The position numbers were made by a program, and so were the translations under genes. This document shows positions 1 through 5,872 of a DNA stretch of 5,910 nt, one piece after another (the first letter of the stretch is position 1; each line of letters begins with the position of its first letter). The stretch is from assembly GCA_028874675.1 (NCBI GenBank), contig JAPPJA010000364.1, forward strand, positions 1 through 5,910, written 5' to 3'. A model generated the notes under the pieces. That model had not been told where the DNA came from. It worked only from the letters and a program-made list of their open reading frames with translations, and did no database searches. The stretch is from Chloroflexota bacterium. GTDB taxonomy: Bacteria > Chloroflexota > Dehalococcoidia > Lucifugimonadales > UBA3495.

Positions 1-1
1 C

Positions 2-925
2 CCTGCTCAAGTGCGGGAGGGAACCTTCGATTTTCAGGCTGACCGGCGGGAGGAGGGGCTGAGGCGCAGCGCCGACCTGGTGGATTCGTGGCATGGCCAC
101 GATGGCGGCCGAGTCTTCTGCTTCCTTGCTCCCCATGCTCCCGAACTGTGCTCTCCCGAACTGCTTCGGGCGGTGAGAGACATGGCGGACGCCCGCGGCA
201 TCGGATACACCATTCACCTTTCCCAAAGCCGACAGGAAATCGAAGCCCTGATGCGTACCAGGGGGGTGGACCCTACTCATTACCTTTTTGCGCAGGACTT
301 TCTGGGGCCAAACCTGGTGGCGGCTCACTGCAGGTACGTAACACCCGGGGAAATTGCGCTGCTCGGTCAGCACGGAGTGGGAATCTCCAACAACGCCGCC
401 ATTGCCGCCCGGCGTGGAGCGGCTGCGCCCATACATGAACTTCAGGCCGCCGGCTGTCGCATCGGAATGGGTTCGGACAACATGGCTGAGGACATGGTGG
501 AGGTAATGCGGGCCGGGTTGTTCCACGAAAGGGTACGCCGCAACTCCCAGATGTCTCCCCAGCCGGAAGATGTCCTGGAATGGGCCACCCTGGGAGGAGC
601 AACAATCCTGGGACTGGCCGACAAGACGGGCTCCCTGGAAGTGGGCAAGCAGGCCGACCTGTTCATTGTGGACACATTCAAGGCCCACCTGGTGCCCACC
701 CTTCGCATAGTCTCGGGTTTCGTCCACAACGGAATGCCGGCAGACATTTCGTCGGTTATGGCCGCCGGCAAATGGCTGCTTCGAGACGGCAAAGTCCTGA
801 CTATAGATGAAGAGGACGTCCTGCGACGCGCGGAACAAACAGGTCACTCGGTCTGGAACCGGCTGGCGGAACGCTATCCCGACGTGCCCTTCCCGGTAAA
901 CCTGCCCCCGGGGCCCGTCCACTAG
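2..925 (+). CDS. Amidohydrolase family protein, chlorohydrolase/deaminase type (5' partial)
   Basis: This is the C-terminal part of a metal-dependent amidohydrolase of the cytosine-deaminase / MTA-SAH-deaminase / triazine-hydrolase group, likely a cytosolic hydrolase or deaminase of an amide or amino-heterocycle. The frame is open to the left edge, so the GTG at 11 is probably not the true start, and the N-terminal HxH metal motif lies outside the window. Counting from that GTG, visible landmarks are PHAPELCSPELL (41-52), IHLSQSRQEIE (68-78, metal-ligand His69), AAHC (104-107, His106) and MGSDN (153-157, metal-ligand Asp156). GSLEVGKQADLFIVD near the C-terminus is the usual return to the small beta-sandwich domain, followed by the late G-K-x-L-L-R-D-G-K motif. 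Related deaminases usually have Glu three residues after the ligand His; here it is Gln72, which I believe is typical of one subgroup. Its downstream neighbours are convergent, so it belongs to an operon to the left. Substrate is unknown; family call is firm. Confidence 0.9.
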   Translation, partial: PAQVREGTFDFQADRREEGLRRSADLVDSWHGHDGGRVFCFLAPHAPELCSPELLRAVRDMADARGIGYTIHLSQSRQEIEALMRTRGVDPTHYLFAQDFLGPNLVAAHCRYVTPGEIALLGQHGVGISNNAAIAARRGAAAPIHELQAAGCRIGMGSDNMAEDMVEVMRAGLFHERVRRNSQMSPQPEDVLEWATLGGATILGLADKTGSLEVGKQADLFIVDTFKAHLVPTLRIVSGFVHNGMPADISSVMAAGKWLLRDGKVLTIDEEDVLRRAEQTGHSVWNRLAERYPDVPFPVNLPPGPVH

Positions 926-1054
926 GGAGTAAGCAGGAAGCCCCGGGGCGGCGTGGACCGGCGAAGCGCCCGCATCCCATGGGCAAAAGGCCCTCTTCCC
1001 GGCGGGCCTGGCGAGAGATTCTCATGGGGCCCATCCGGTGCAGGCGGGGAAGTG
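926..1054. other. Convergent intergenic gap with small GC palindromes
   Basis: This 129-bp gap separates the 3' ends of the two convergent transcription units. It contains perfect short palindromes GCCCCGGGGC (940-949) and ATGGGGCCCAT (1024-1034), plus a possible 6-bp stem AGGCCC/GGGCCT (988-1009, 10-nt loop). None is followed by a T-tract on either strand, so a rho-independent terminator cannot be supported. I see no gene in it. Confidence 0.4.
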
Positions 1055-1492
1055 TCAACAGGCCGGTACTACGGGCATCCCGCTGTCCCTTTGCAGCGAG
1101 CGAACATAGCAGATGATCTTTTCCACTTCGTCCTTGTCCAGCCCGGGAACCGGGGGCATGGGTCCATACTCCCAGTGGTGTGCCGACACGCCGCTCATCA
1201 CAGCCGCGTGAAAGGCAAAGTCGGGATGGTGGTAGGTATGGTAGTACTCGTGAATCAGGGGTGGACCCGTGTCGCTGCCCGTGGCCTTGTCGCCGTGACA
1301 TACCGCGCAGTTTTCCCGGAAGAGGTCCATACCGGACATGTACATGTCAGAGCCTTCCTCGGTCACCGGTGAGTCCACGGGATCGGGCGTCGGCGTCTTG
1401 TATTTCATGGGTGTAGGAGCTTCCATTCCAGCGCATCCCACAGCAACCAGCAGACAGCAAACAACCGCCAGCAAACAGTACAGAGTTATCAA
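1055..1492 (-). CDS. Small c-type cytochrome, predicted lipoprotein
   Basis: A 145-aa class I cytochrome c, probably anchored outside the membrane and carrying one electron between redox partners. From the TTG start, residues 4-19 form a hydrophobic signal segment ending VAVGC, with Cys20 as the likely lipidated residue. A Pro/Thr-rich linker follows (about 26-44). The haem-binding motif is CAVCH (62-66) and the likely axial Met is Met112 in YGPMPPVPGLDKDEVEKII; the helix ending YVRSLQ closes the fold. Between them lies a His-rich stretch (His81, 85, 88, 89, 95, 105, 106) with HHPDFAF and HHWEYGPMPP, which from memory is a recurring pattern in a widespread cytochrome subfamily. The TTG start is chosen because it overlaps the upstream gene's TGA, sits 9 nt after AGGAGAGG and precedes the whole signal segment; the downstream ATGs would remove it. 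Odd points are that the n-region has no Lys or Arg and that the lipobox is slightly off consensus. Redox partner is unknown. Confidence 0.88.
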   Translation of the reverse strand: MITLYCLLAVVCCLLVAVGCAGMEAPTPMKYKTPTPDPVDSPVTEEGSDMYMSGMDLFRENCAVCHGDKATGSDTGPPLIHEYYHTYHHPDFAFHAAVMSGVSAHHWEYGPMPPVPGLDKDEVEKIICYVRSLQRDSGMPVVPAC

Positions 1493-3060
1493 TCCCGCCT
1501 GCCTCTCCTCAAAGAGCGACCGGGCAGGGCCCCGGTGTTGTCGCCCTGGTCGATCACTACGCGCCCGTTCACAATCACGTACTCGATGCCCACGGGGTAA
1601 TGCCTGGGGTCTTCCCGGGTGGCGTAGGTCTTCACCGTGTCGGGGTTGAATACCACAATGTCGGCCTTGAACCCGTCCCGCAGCAGACCCCGATTTGCCA
1701 GGCCCAGCCGCTGGGCCGGGAAGGAAGTCATCTTTCTTATGGCTTCCGGCAGTCGCAGGTGTTTCTCCGCCCTCACAAACTCGGCCAGAACAATAGGAAA
1801 GCACCCGTATGTCCTGGGGTTGGGATACTCGCCAAACAGGATCGCGTCGCTGGCAATCATTCCGTACGGGTGGGAAACGAAAGCCGGCAGAGTCTGCGGA
1901 TTGGTTCCCAGGCCAACGGTGGAAATCCCCAGGTTCTCCTCCAGCAGCAGGTCGAATAGCGCATCCGCCGGGTCCTGTCCCCTCATTTCCCCGATGTCGG
2001 TGATCAACCTGCCGTCGTACTGCTTGTTTTGCGGTTGGGTAAAGTTGGTCAACCAGTTGTTTTCCAGGCGTTCGGGCAACACTTCCCGCTTCATCCTTTC
2101 CCGGTCGTCGGCGTCCTGCAGGGCGGCCATCAGCCTCTCCGGGCCGCCATCCTTTGCCCAGTGGGGAAGACCAATGGTGATGGTAGTGCCGGAGTAGGGA
2201 TAGGTATAGCAGTCAAAGGTCACGTCCAGCCCTTCGTCCCGTCCCCTCTCCACCAGTCCCAGGTAGTCCAGGTGGCTCCCGGAACCCTGGGCGCTTTGCC
2301 GGTAGTGGGTCAGGTGTATCGGACAGCCGCTGCGCCGGCCAATCTCCAGCGACTCCTCCCAGGGAGCCATCAGGCCCTGGGAACGCAGGCTGGCCCGTGT
2401 ATGCGTATGGTAGAACCCGCCGAGGGAGGCGGTAACCGCTGACAGTTCCGCCAGTTCTGCGGTGTCGGCATAGGACCCGGGCGGATAGTCCAGGCCGGTG
2501 GACAGGCCCCACGCGCCTTCTTCCATGGCCTCCCGGATAACCGCCTTCATGTCCTCCATTTCTGCGTCGGTGGCGGGCCGGTCGTTCCATCCCACACCCC
2601 ATATGCGGACCGGAGCGTTGCCCAGGATGTATGCGATGTTGATGGCGACGGTGTTGTCGTACTTGGACAGCAGTTCGGCCACCGTCAGCCAGTCGGCCGG
2701 CATTGGCGGGTAACCGTTGAGGCCGGAATCCAGCCAGATGTAGCGGTGGAGCTCCTCCTGGGTCTTGAAGGGGGCGTGGGAAATGCCGTCAATTCCCACC
2801 AGTTCGGTGGTTACTCCCTGCCTCACCTTGGGGTCGTGGTGTGGTTCCCCCAGGATGGTCAGCCCGGCATGGGAGTGCAGGTCTATAAAGCCGGGACAGA
2901 CCACCTGTCCCTCGGCATCTATTGTTCTTGCCGCCTCAATGTGGCTGGAGTCCCCGCGAAAAATTGATACGGTTTCACCTTCGACCAGCACCGTAGCGAA
3001 GAAGCCGGGGCTCCCGCTGCCGTCGATTACCTGTCCGTGCTCTATTTTGAGGTCAACCAT
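1489..3060 (-). CDS. N-acyl-D-amino-acid deacylase-like amidohydrolase
   Basis: A complete 523-aa amidohydrolase of the D-aminoacylase family, predicted to hydrolyse the amide bond of N-acyl amino acids or related amides in the cytosol. The N-terminal beta-sandwich (about 1-55) leads to PGFIDLHSHAG with His62 and His64, then QGVTTELVGIDGIS (81-94), WGLSTGLDYPPGSYA (184-198), YHTHTR with His220, IHLTHYR with His252, and IASDAILFGEYPNPRTYG with Asp405. The C-terminal sandwich has GFKADIVVFNPDTV and the family ending NTGALPGRSLRR. Length is normal for the family. The standard GNCG motif, whose Cys bridges the metals in characterised D-aminoacylases, reads GIDG here, with Asp91 at the Cys position. 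Other ligand positions are intact, so this is probably an active divergent subgroup. The ATG at 3060 is preceded by AGGTGG with 7-nt spacing and starts exactly at the family's usual N-terminus; the frame stays open far upstream, but only as antisense of the RTX gene. It is first in an operon with the cytochrome gene. Exact substrate unknown. Confidence 0.92.
   Translation of the reverse strand: MVDLKIEHGQVIDGSGSPGFFATVLVEGETVSIFRGDSSHIEAARTIDAEGQVVCPGFIDLHSHAGLTILGEPHHDPKVRQGVTTELVGIDGISHAPFKTQEELHRYIWLDSGLNGYPPMPADWLTVAELLSKYDNTVAINIAYILGNAPVRIWGVGWNDRPATDAEMEDMKAVIREAMEEGAWGLSTGLDYPPGSYADTAELAELSAVTASLGGFYHTHTRASLRSQGLMAPWEESLEIGRRSGCPIHLTHYRQSAQGSGSHLDYLGLVERGRDEGLDVTFDCYTYPYSGTTITIGLPHWAKDGGPERLMAALQDADDRERMKREVLPERLENNWLTNFTQPQNKQYDGRLITDIGEMRGQDPADALFDLLLEENLGISTVGLGTNPQTLPAFVSHPYGMIASDAILFGEYPNPRTYGCFPIVLAEFVRAEKHLRLPEAIRKMTSFPAQRLGLANRGLLRDGFKADIVVFNPDTVKTYATREDPRHYPVGIEYVIVNGRVVIDQGDNTGALPGRSLRRGRRD
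1502..1509 (-). promoter_or_regulatory. Shine-Dalgarno deciding the TTG start of the cytochrome gene
   Basis: Read on the minus strand this is AGGAGAGG, 9 nt before the TTG at 1492-1490. It lies inside the last codons of the upstream deacylase gene. Its strength and spacing support TTG initiation and translational coupling, because the upstream stop TGA (1491-1489) shares two bases with the TTG. Confidence 0.7.
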
Positions 3061-3252
3061 GTTCCCACCACCTGCAGCTCGTCTGACCCGAATCCGCGCG
3101 TAGTCGGCGTGGACAGGCATCTGATAATCGCGGGAAACTTTTGCCCCGCCTGTCGCTTTCTTGGAAATTGGGCATATGATACCATTCAAACTCCAGTATT
3201 CCCCTCTCGTATTCCTGGCGAGACGAAAACTGCTCCATTGCCTTGAGTTTAA
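3061..3252. promoter_or_regulatory. Divergent promoter region
   Basis: This 192-bp spacer separates the leftward deacylase-cytochrome operon from the rightward RTX gene, so promoters for both are expected here. Its RTX-proximal half is visibly more AT-rich than the flanking genes. On the minus strand TGGTATCAT (3176-3184) resembles an extended -10 box (TG-N-TATAAT with one mismatch), though no good -35 lies at the right distance. The plus strand has TATGAT at 3175-3180, also without a matching -35. No operator repeat or riboswitch-like structure is evident. The promoter boxes are guesses; the divergent arrangement is certain. Confidence 0.35.
3068..3073 (-). promoter_or_regulatory. Ribosome binding site of the deacylase-like gene
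   Basis: The minus strand reads AGGTGG, five of six bases of the AGGAGG consensus, 7 nt before the ATG at 3060. It decides this start against the much longer open frame extending upstream. Confidence 0.55.
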
Positions 3253-3498
3253 ATGACAATTTTTCCGGTCAATCGCTACAGATTCTGGCGCCTGGCGTTG
3301 CTGGCGGCAGCCCAGATTGTTCTCCTTGCGGCAACGCTCAGCCTCGGCGCCGGCCCTACCCAGGCCGGGCCCGAGTCTTTGTCCTGGGCCGACTTTGCCG
3401 AGCATGAGGTTTCGGCGCGGTACTGGCTGGACGACGATTTTGGACCCGAAACCGGAGCGCCCCAAGACGACGTTGACGAGCAGGAGCACGTCTATTGA
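3253..3498 (+). CDS. Signal-peptide segment of the interrupted RTX gene
   Basis: This 81-codon open segment encodes a classic Sec signal peptide: a basic n-region (Arg8, Arg10, Arg13), a hydrophobic core around residues 14-32, and a likely cleavage after PTQA (about residue 38). The remaining 43 residues are acidic (DDD, DDVDEQE) with no recognised domain. TAA lies immediately before the ATG, so no in-frame earlier start exists. The ribosome site is weak; only TTGAG about 7 nt upstream resembles one. If the TGA is real and not read through, the product is a short secreted acidic peptide of doubtful function. Confidence 0.55.
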   Translation: MTIFPVNRYRFWRLALLAAAQIVLLAATLSLGAGPTQAGPESLSWADFAEHEVSARYWLDDDFGPETGAPQDDVDEQEHVY

Positions 3499-3522
3499 CT
3501 GGGCGCCATCGCCACCCTGGTA

Positions 3523-4077
3523 GGGGGGCCCGGAGACGATATCCTGGTGGGGACTGACGGCAACGACGTTATCCTCGGCCGCGCCGGCAACGACCGCATC
3601 GACGGCAAGGGCGGTCACGACATTCTGTGCGGCGGTTCCGGCGACAACCTGATTATCGGGGGCCCTGGCGATGACTATCTGCTGGGCGGCGAAGGTGTTG
3701 ACCAGCTTATAGGCGGCCCGGGCAACGACTTCCTGCGGGGAGATGAGTCCGATGACCTGCTGATCGGTCAGGAAGGCGGCGACTTTCTTTCCGGCAACCA
3801 GGGCAACAACATCCTCCTCGGCGGCGACCCCATTTCCGAAGACGACGACGAACTGGCAATTATTTACGGCTTCTATCGCCGGGACATCATCCTGGGAAGC
3901 ATCGGCAACGACGTGCTGATTGGCGCTCGCGGCGATGACGCCCTGCTGGCCTTCGGAGGCCATGACATCCTCCAGGGAATGGAGGGCGACGATACTCTCA
4001 TAGGTCACTATGGTGACGATTTTCTGGACGGTGGGCTGGGCAACGGCGACGAATGCAACGGCAGCGAGGGCAGCGAC
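3523..4077 (+). repeat. Tandem RTX nonapeptide-coding array
   Basis: In-frame 27-bp periodicity encodes the GGxGxDxLx units, with typical GGC/GGG-N-GGC-N-GAC codon patterns. The units are diverged at DNA level, so this is an old protein-level repeat and not a recent tandem duplication. Confidence 0.85.
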
Positions 4078-4143
4078 GCATCAGCGAAGTGCGAGCTCAT
4101 TATCAGCATTGAGCGGGGAGAGCAGCGGGGGCTACCCGACTGA
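3547..4143 (+). CDS. RTX (hemolysin-type calcium-binding) repeat segment
   Basis: The open segment after the internal stop encodes about 17 glycine/aspartate-rich nonapeptides of the form GGxGxDxLx; the array begins upstream of this GTG, at 3523. Examples are GTDGNDVIL, GRAGNDRID, GGPGDDYLL, GGPGNDFLR, GSIGNDVLI and GMEGDDTLI. These fold as parallel beta-rolls that bind calcium in the turns, usually in secreted or surface proteins. The array is split by a non-repeat acidic/aromatic insertion, PISEDDDELAIIYGFYRR (3829-3882). It ends with GDECNGSEGSDASAKCE, a two-cysteine cap that probably forms a disulfide outside the cell. No catalytic domain is attached. GTG at 3547 is only the first usable start after the stop, with a poor ribosome site, and initiation there would lack a signal peptide. 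Family is certain; whether this piece is translated alone is not. Confidence 0.7.
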   Translation: MGTDGNDVILGRAGNDRIDGKGGHDILCGGSGDNLIIGGPGDDYLLGGEGVDQLIGGPGNDFLRGDESDDLLIGQEGGDFLSGNQGNNILLGGDPISEDDDELAIIYGFYRRDIILGSIGNDVLIGARGDDALLAFGGHDILQGMEGDDTLIGHYGDDFLDGGLGNGDECNGSEGSDASAKCELIISIERGEQRGLPD

Positions 4144-4191
4144 GAGCAGCGGACGCGGCGACATTTGACCTGGAAGGGAACGGCTGGAGTC

Positions 4192-5721
4192 ATGAAATAC
4201 GACGTCATAATTGTGGGGGCCGGTTCGGCCGGCTGCGTGCTGGCCAACCGCCTCAGCGAAGACCTCCAGCGGTCGGTGCTGCTGCTGGAGGCCGGCCCCG
4301 ACTATCCGGACCCGGCTGCCCTGCCCGACGAACTCAAGCACGACCTGAATCAGGCGGCATCGGAACAGGACGCGCCGCATAACTGGTCCTTCATAGGTTA
4401 TTCCACTCCCCAGCGGGCGGAACCTGCCCTGGTTGCCCGGGGAAGAGTCACCGGGGGGACCAGCGCCATCAACCACCAGATATTCCTCCGCGGGCTGGTC
4501 GATGATTTCGACGCCTGGGCCGCAGCCGGCAACGACGAATGGGGCTATCTCAAGGTATTGCCCTATTTCCGCCGGCTGGAATCCGACACCGACATCCATG
4601 ACGACTTTCATGGCAGCGACGGCCCCATTCCCGTCTGGCGCCACCCGCGCGACACCTGGCTGCCCATCCAGGCCGCTTTCTACGAGGCCTGCGCCGCCCT
4701 GGGATTTCCTGAAGACCCGGACATGAACCACCCCGAAGCCACCGGTGTGGGGGCCTTTCCCCTGAACAACCCCGGCGGCATCCGGATGAGCACCGCGTTA
4801 ACCTACCTGAACGACTGCCGTCACCGCCTGAACCTGACCGTCCGCGGCAACGTTCAGGTCCGGCGGTTGCTCTTCCAGGGGAAGAAAGCCGGCGGCGTTT
4901 TGGTGGAAAGCGATGGGGAAGAATTCACCGTGGAAGGCGGGGAGATCATCCTCAGCGCGGGGGCCATCGCCTCGCCCCAACTGCTGATGCTCTCGGGGGT
5001 CGGGCCGGCTGGAGCCCTGAATGCGCTGGGAATAGATTCCGTCCACGAACTCCCGGGCGTGGGCCGCAACATGAAGAACCACCCGTCAATATCCCTCCGC
5101 TACCAGCTGGTTGAGGGAAATCGTCCGGCCTCCGACGCCCCTCGCAACCAGGTGGGATTGCGGTTCACGGCGGAAGGCTCGGAATTCCGCAACGACATCC
5201 AGGTCCAGCCCACCACTTCATACCCGGACGGACCGACTACGCCCGACATTCGCATTGGCTGCCGGCTGGAACTTCCCCTGAGCCAGGGTGAGTTGAGCTT
5301 GGCATCGCCGGACGTTAGGGACCAGCCAAACCTGGACTATCGTTTCCTTACCGACGAGAGGGACCGGGTCAGGCTGCGCGCCGCCCTGCGGCAATGCGCC
5401 GAGATTTTCCGGCATCCCGCTTTTGAGGGGCTTTTGGGGGAACGCATCTCCCCCTCCGACGAAATTCTGTACGATGATGCGGCGCTGGACTCGTGGATGC
5501 AGCAGAATTCAGGAATTGCCGGACACACCTCGGTGACCTGTCGCATGGGCCCCGAGTCCGACGAAATGGCGGTGGTGGACCAGTACTGCCGCGTTCACGG
5601 CCTGGAGAGCCTGCGGGTCATAGACGCATCGGTCATGCCCGAAATAACCCGGGCCAACACCAACGCCACCACCATCATGATCGCCGAAAGGGCCGCCGAC
5701 CTGATCAAGCAGGGACACTAG
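4192..5721 (+). CDS. GMC-family FAD-dependent oxidoreductase (choline dehydrogenase-like)
   Basis: A complete 509-aa glucose-methanol-choline oxidoreductase, which oxidises an alcohol to an aldehyde or ketone using FAD. The N-terminal FAD-binding fold shows GAGSAG (9-14) with Glu33 closing the ribose-binding strand, then GMC signature 1 around GRVTGGTSAIN (84-94). NPGGIRMST and GMC signature 2, GAIASPQLLMLSGVGP (257-272), follow, then a substrate domain with SQGELSLASPDVRDQPNLDY. The active site is GHTSVTCRMG with catalytic His445, and RANTNATTIMIAERAADLI with Asn489 as the likely second active-site residue, the His/Asn pair of choline-dehydrogenase-type enzymes rather than His/His. No signal peptide, so probably cytosolic. 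ATG 4192 is chosen because the FAD motif starts 9 residues in; an in-frame TTG at 4165 would add MTWKGTAGV, which has no family counterpart. A GGAAGGGA lies about 12 nt upstream. The stop TAG lies in the left end of the downstream MITE-like element, but the protein ends where relatives do. Substrate unknown. Confidence 0.93.
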   Translation: MKYDVIIVGAGSAGCVLANRLSEDLQRSVLLLEAGPDYPDPAALPDELKHDLNQAASEQDAPHNWSFIGYSTPQRAEPALVARGRVTGGTSAINHQIFLRGLVDDFDAWAAAGNDEWGYLKVLPYFRRLESDTDIHDDFHGSDGPIPVWRHPRDTWLPIQAAFYEACAALGFPEDPDMNHPEATGVGAFPLNNPGGIRMSTALTYLNDCRHRLNLTVRGNVQVRRLLFQGKKAGGVLVESDGEEFTVEGGEIILSAGAIASPQLLMLSGVGPAGALNALGIDSVHELPGVGRNMKNHPSISLRYQLVEGNRPASDAPRNQVGLRFTAEGSEFRNDIQVQPTTSYPDGPTTPDIRIGCRLELPLSQGELSLASPDVRDQPNLDYRFLTDERDRVRLRAALRQCAEIFRHPAFEGLLGERISPSDEILYDDAALDSWMQQNSGIAGHTSVTCRMGPESDEMAVVDQYCRVHGLESLRVIDASVMPEITRANTNATTIMIAERAADLIKQGH

Positions 5722-5861
5722 TAGTCAGTCAAGCCAGAAATAGAGGGGTTAAGGTAGAGACCGTTCGTGGTGAGCTTGTCGAACCACCAGTGGAAGGCTC
5801 TTTGACAAGCTCAGGGCTAACGAACTCTTCCCTTTCACTACAAGCTTGACTGAGTACTAGT
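5717..5861. mobile_element. MITE-like element with 17-bp terminal inverted repeats
   Basis: The left end ACTAGTAGTCAGTCAAG (5717-5733) and the right end CTTGACTGAGTACTAGT (5845-5861) are inverted repeats matching at 16 of 17 positions. The 145-bp interior has no credible gene and holds a REP-like palindrome. Size, terminal repeats and lack of coding capacity fit a non-autonomous element moved by a transposase encoded elsewhere. Both outer ends read ACTAGT, itself a palindrome, so the exact border and any TA, CTAG or longer target duplication cannot be separated; TA- or CTAG-targeting families such as IS630 or IS5 relatives are only possibilities. The element overlaps the last bases of the GMC gene. 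Confidence 0.6.
5763..5825. repeat. REP-like imperfect palindrome inside the element
   Basis: TGAGCTTGTC (5771-5780) is repeated inverted as GACAAGCTCA (5804-5813), with outer arms GTTCGT (5763-5768) and ACGAAC (5820-5825). The left arm alone can also fold through GTGGT (5767-5771) and ACCAC (5783-5787). From memory, GTTCGTGGTGAGCTTGTCGA resembles a short palindromic repeat seen in many bacterial genomes. In RNA it would form a stem-loop that could protect or end the GMC transcript, but there is no T-tract, so it is not a standard intrinsic terminator. Confidence 0.6.
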
Positions 5862-5872
5862 ACTCCGTCAAG
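5845..5872. repeat. 28-bp near-perfect palindrome joining two element ends
   Basis: CTTGAC-T-GAGTACTAGTACTC-C-GTCAAG is self-complementary except for one pair (5851/5866); its 14-bp centre (5852-5865) is perfect. It consists of the right terminal repeat of the element followed, sharing ACTAGT, by another left-type end. Confidence 0.65.

Larger units (their letters stand above)
3253..4143 (+). pseudogene. Secreted RTX calcium-binding repeat protein interrupted by an in-frame TGA
   Basis: A single frame runs from ATG 3253 to TGA 4141-4143 and is broken only by TGA at 3496-3498 (codon 82 of 297). Before it lies a signal-peptide segment; directly after it, in the same frame and with no start codon needed, the sequence continues LGAIATLVGGPGDDILVG, a typical entry into an RTX array. 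The downstream half clearly depends on the upstream half for export, which suggests an original secreted protein of about 296 aa. One substitution in a former TGG (Trp) or CGA (Arg) codon would explain the stop. TGA readthrough, a real strain polymorphism or a sequencing or assembly error are alternatives. Recoding of TGA genome-wide is excluded because TGA ends neighbouring genes. The GMC gene starts 48 bp downstream on the same strand, so the two may be cotranscribed. Confidence 0.75.

Noticed and set aside
988..1034. Possible rho-independent terminators between the convergent genes
   Set aside because: The stems are short or lack a loop, and no T-tract follows on either strand.
801..1301. 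A 166-codon minus-strand frame across the convergent gap
   Set aside because: It overlaps the well-supported amidohydrolase and cytochrome genes in other frames and has a low-complexity Arg/Pro/Gly composition typical of GC-rich shadow frames.
3053..3259. A 68-codon minus-strand frame in the divergent spacer
   Set aside because: It has no recognisable domain or good ribosome site, overlaps the deacylase start, and lies in what is better read as promoter sequence.
3496..3498. TGA read as a sense codon under an alternative genetic code
   Set aside because: TGA is the natural stop of the deacylase, cytochrome and RTX genes here, and Trp is encoded by TGG in all genes.
3061..4008. An 839-codon open minus-strand frame extending the deacylase N-terminus across the RTX gene
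   Set aside because: The family N-terminus begins at the ATG at 3060 with a ribosome site. The extra upstream part is antisense of the RTX repeats, whose regular codon pattern keeps the opposite frame open.
4165..4191. Upstream TTG start for the GMC gene
   Set aside because: It would add nine residues with no family counterpart and has a poor ribosome site; the FAD motif fits the ATG at 4192.
5740..5830. Integron attC site or CRISPR-type repeat at the right end
   Set aside because: GTTAAGG and GGCTAAC do not fit the attC core motifs, and there is no regular repeat-spacer pattern; the paired 17-bp ends fit a MITE-like element better.
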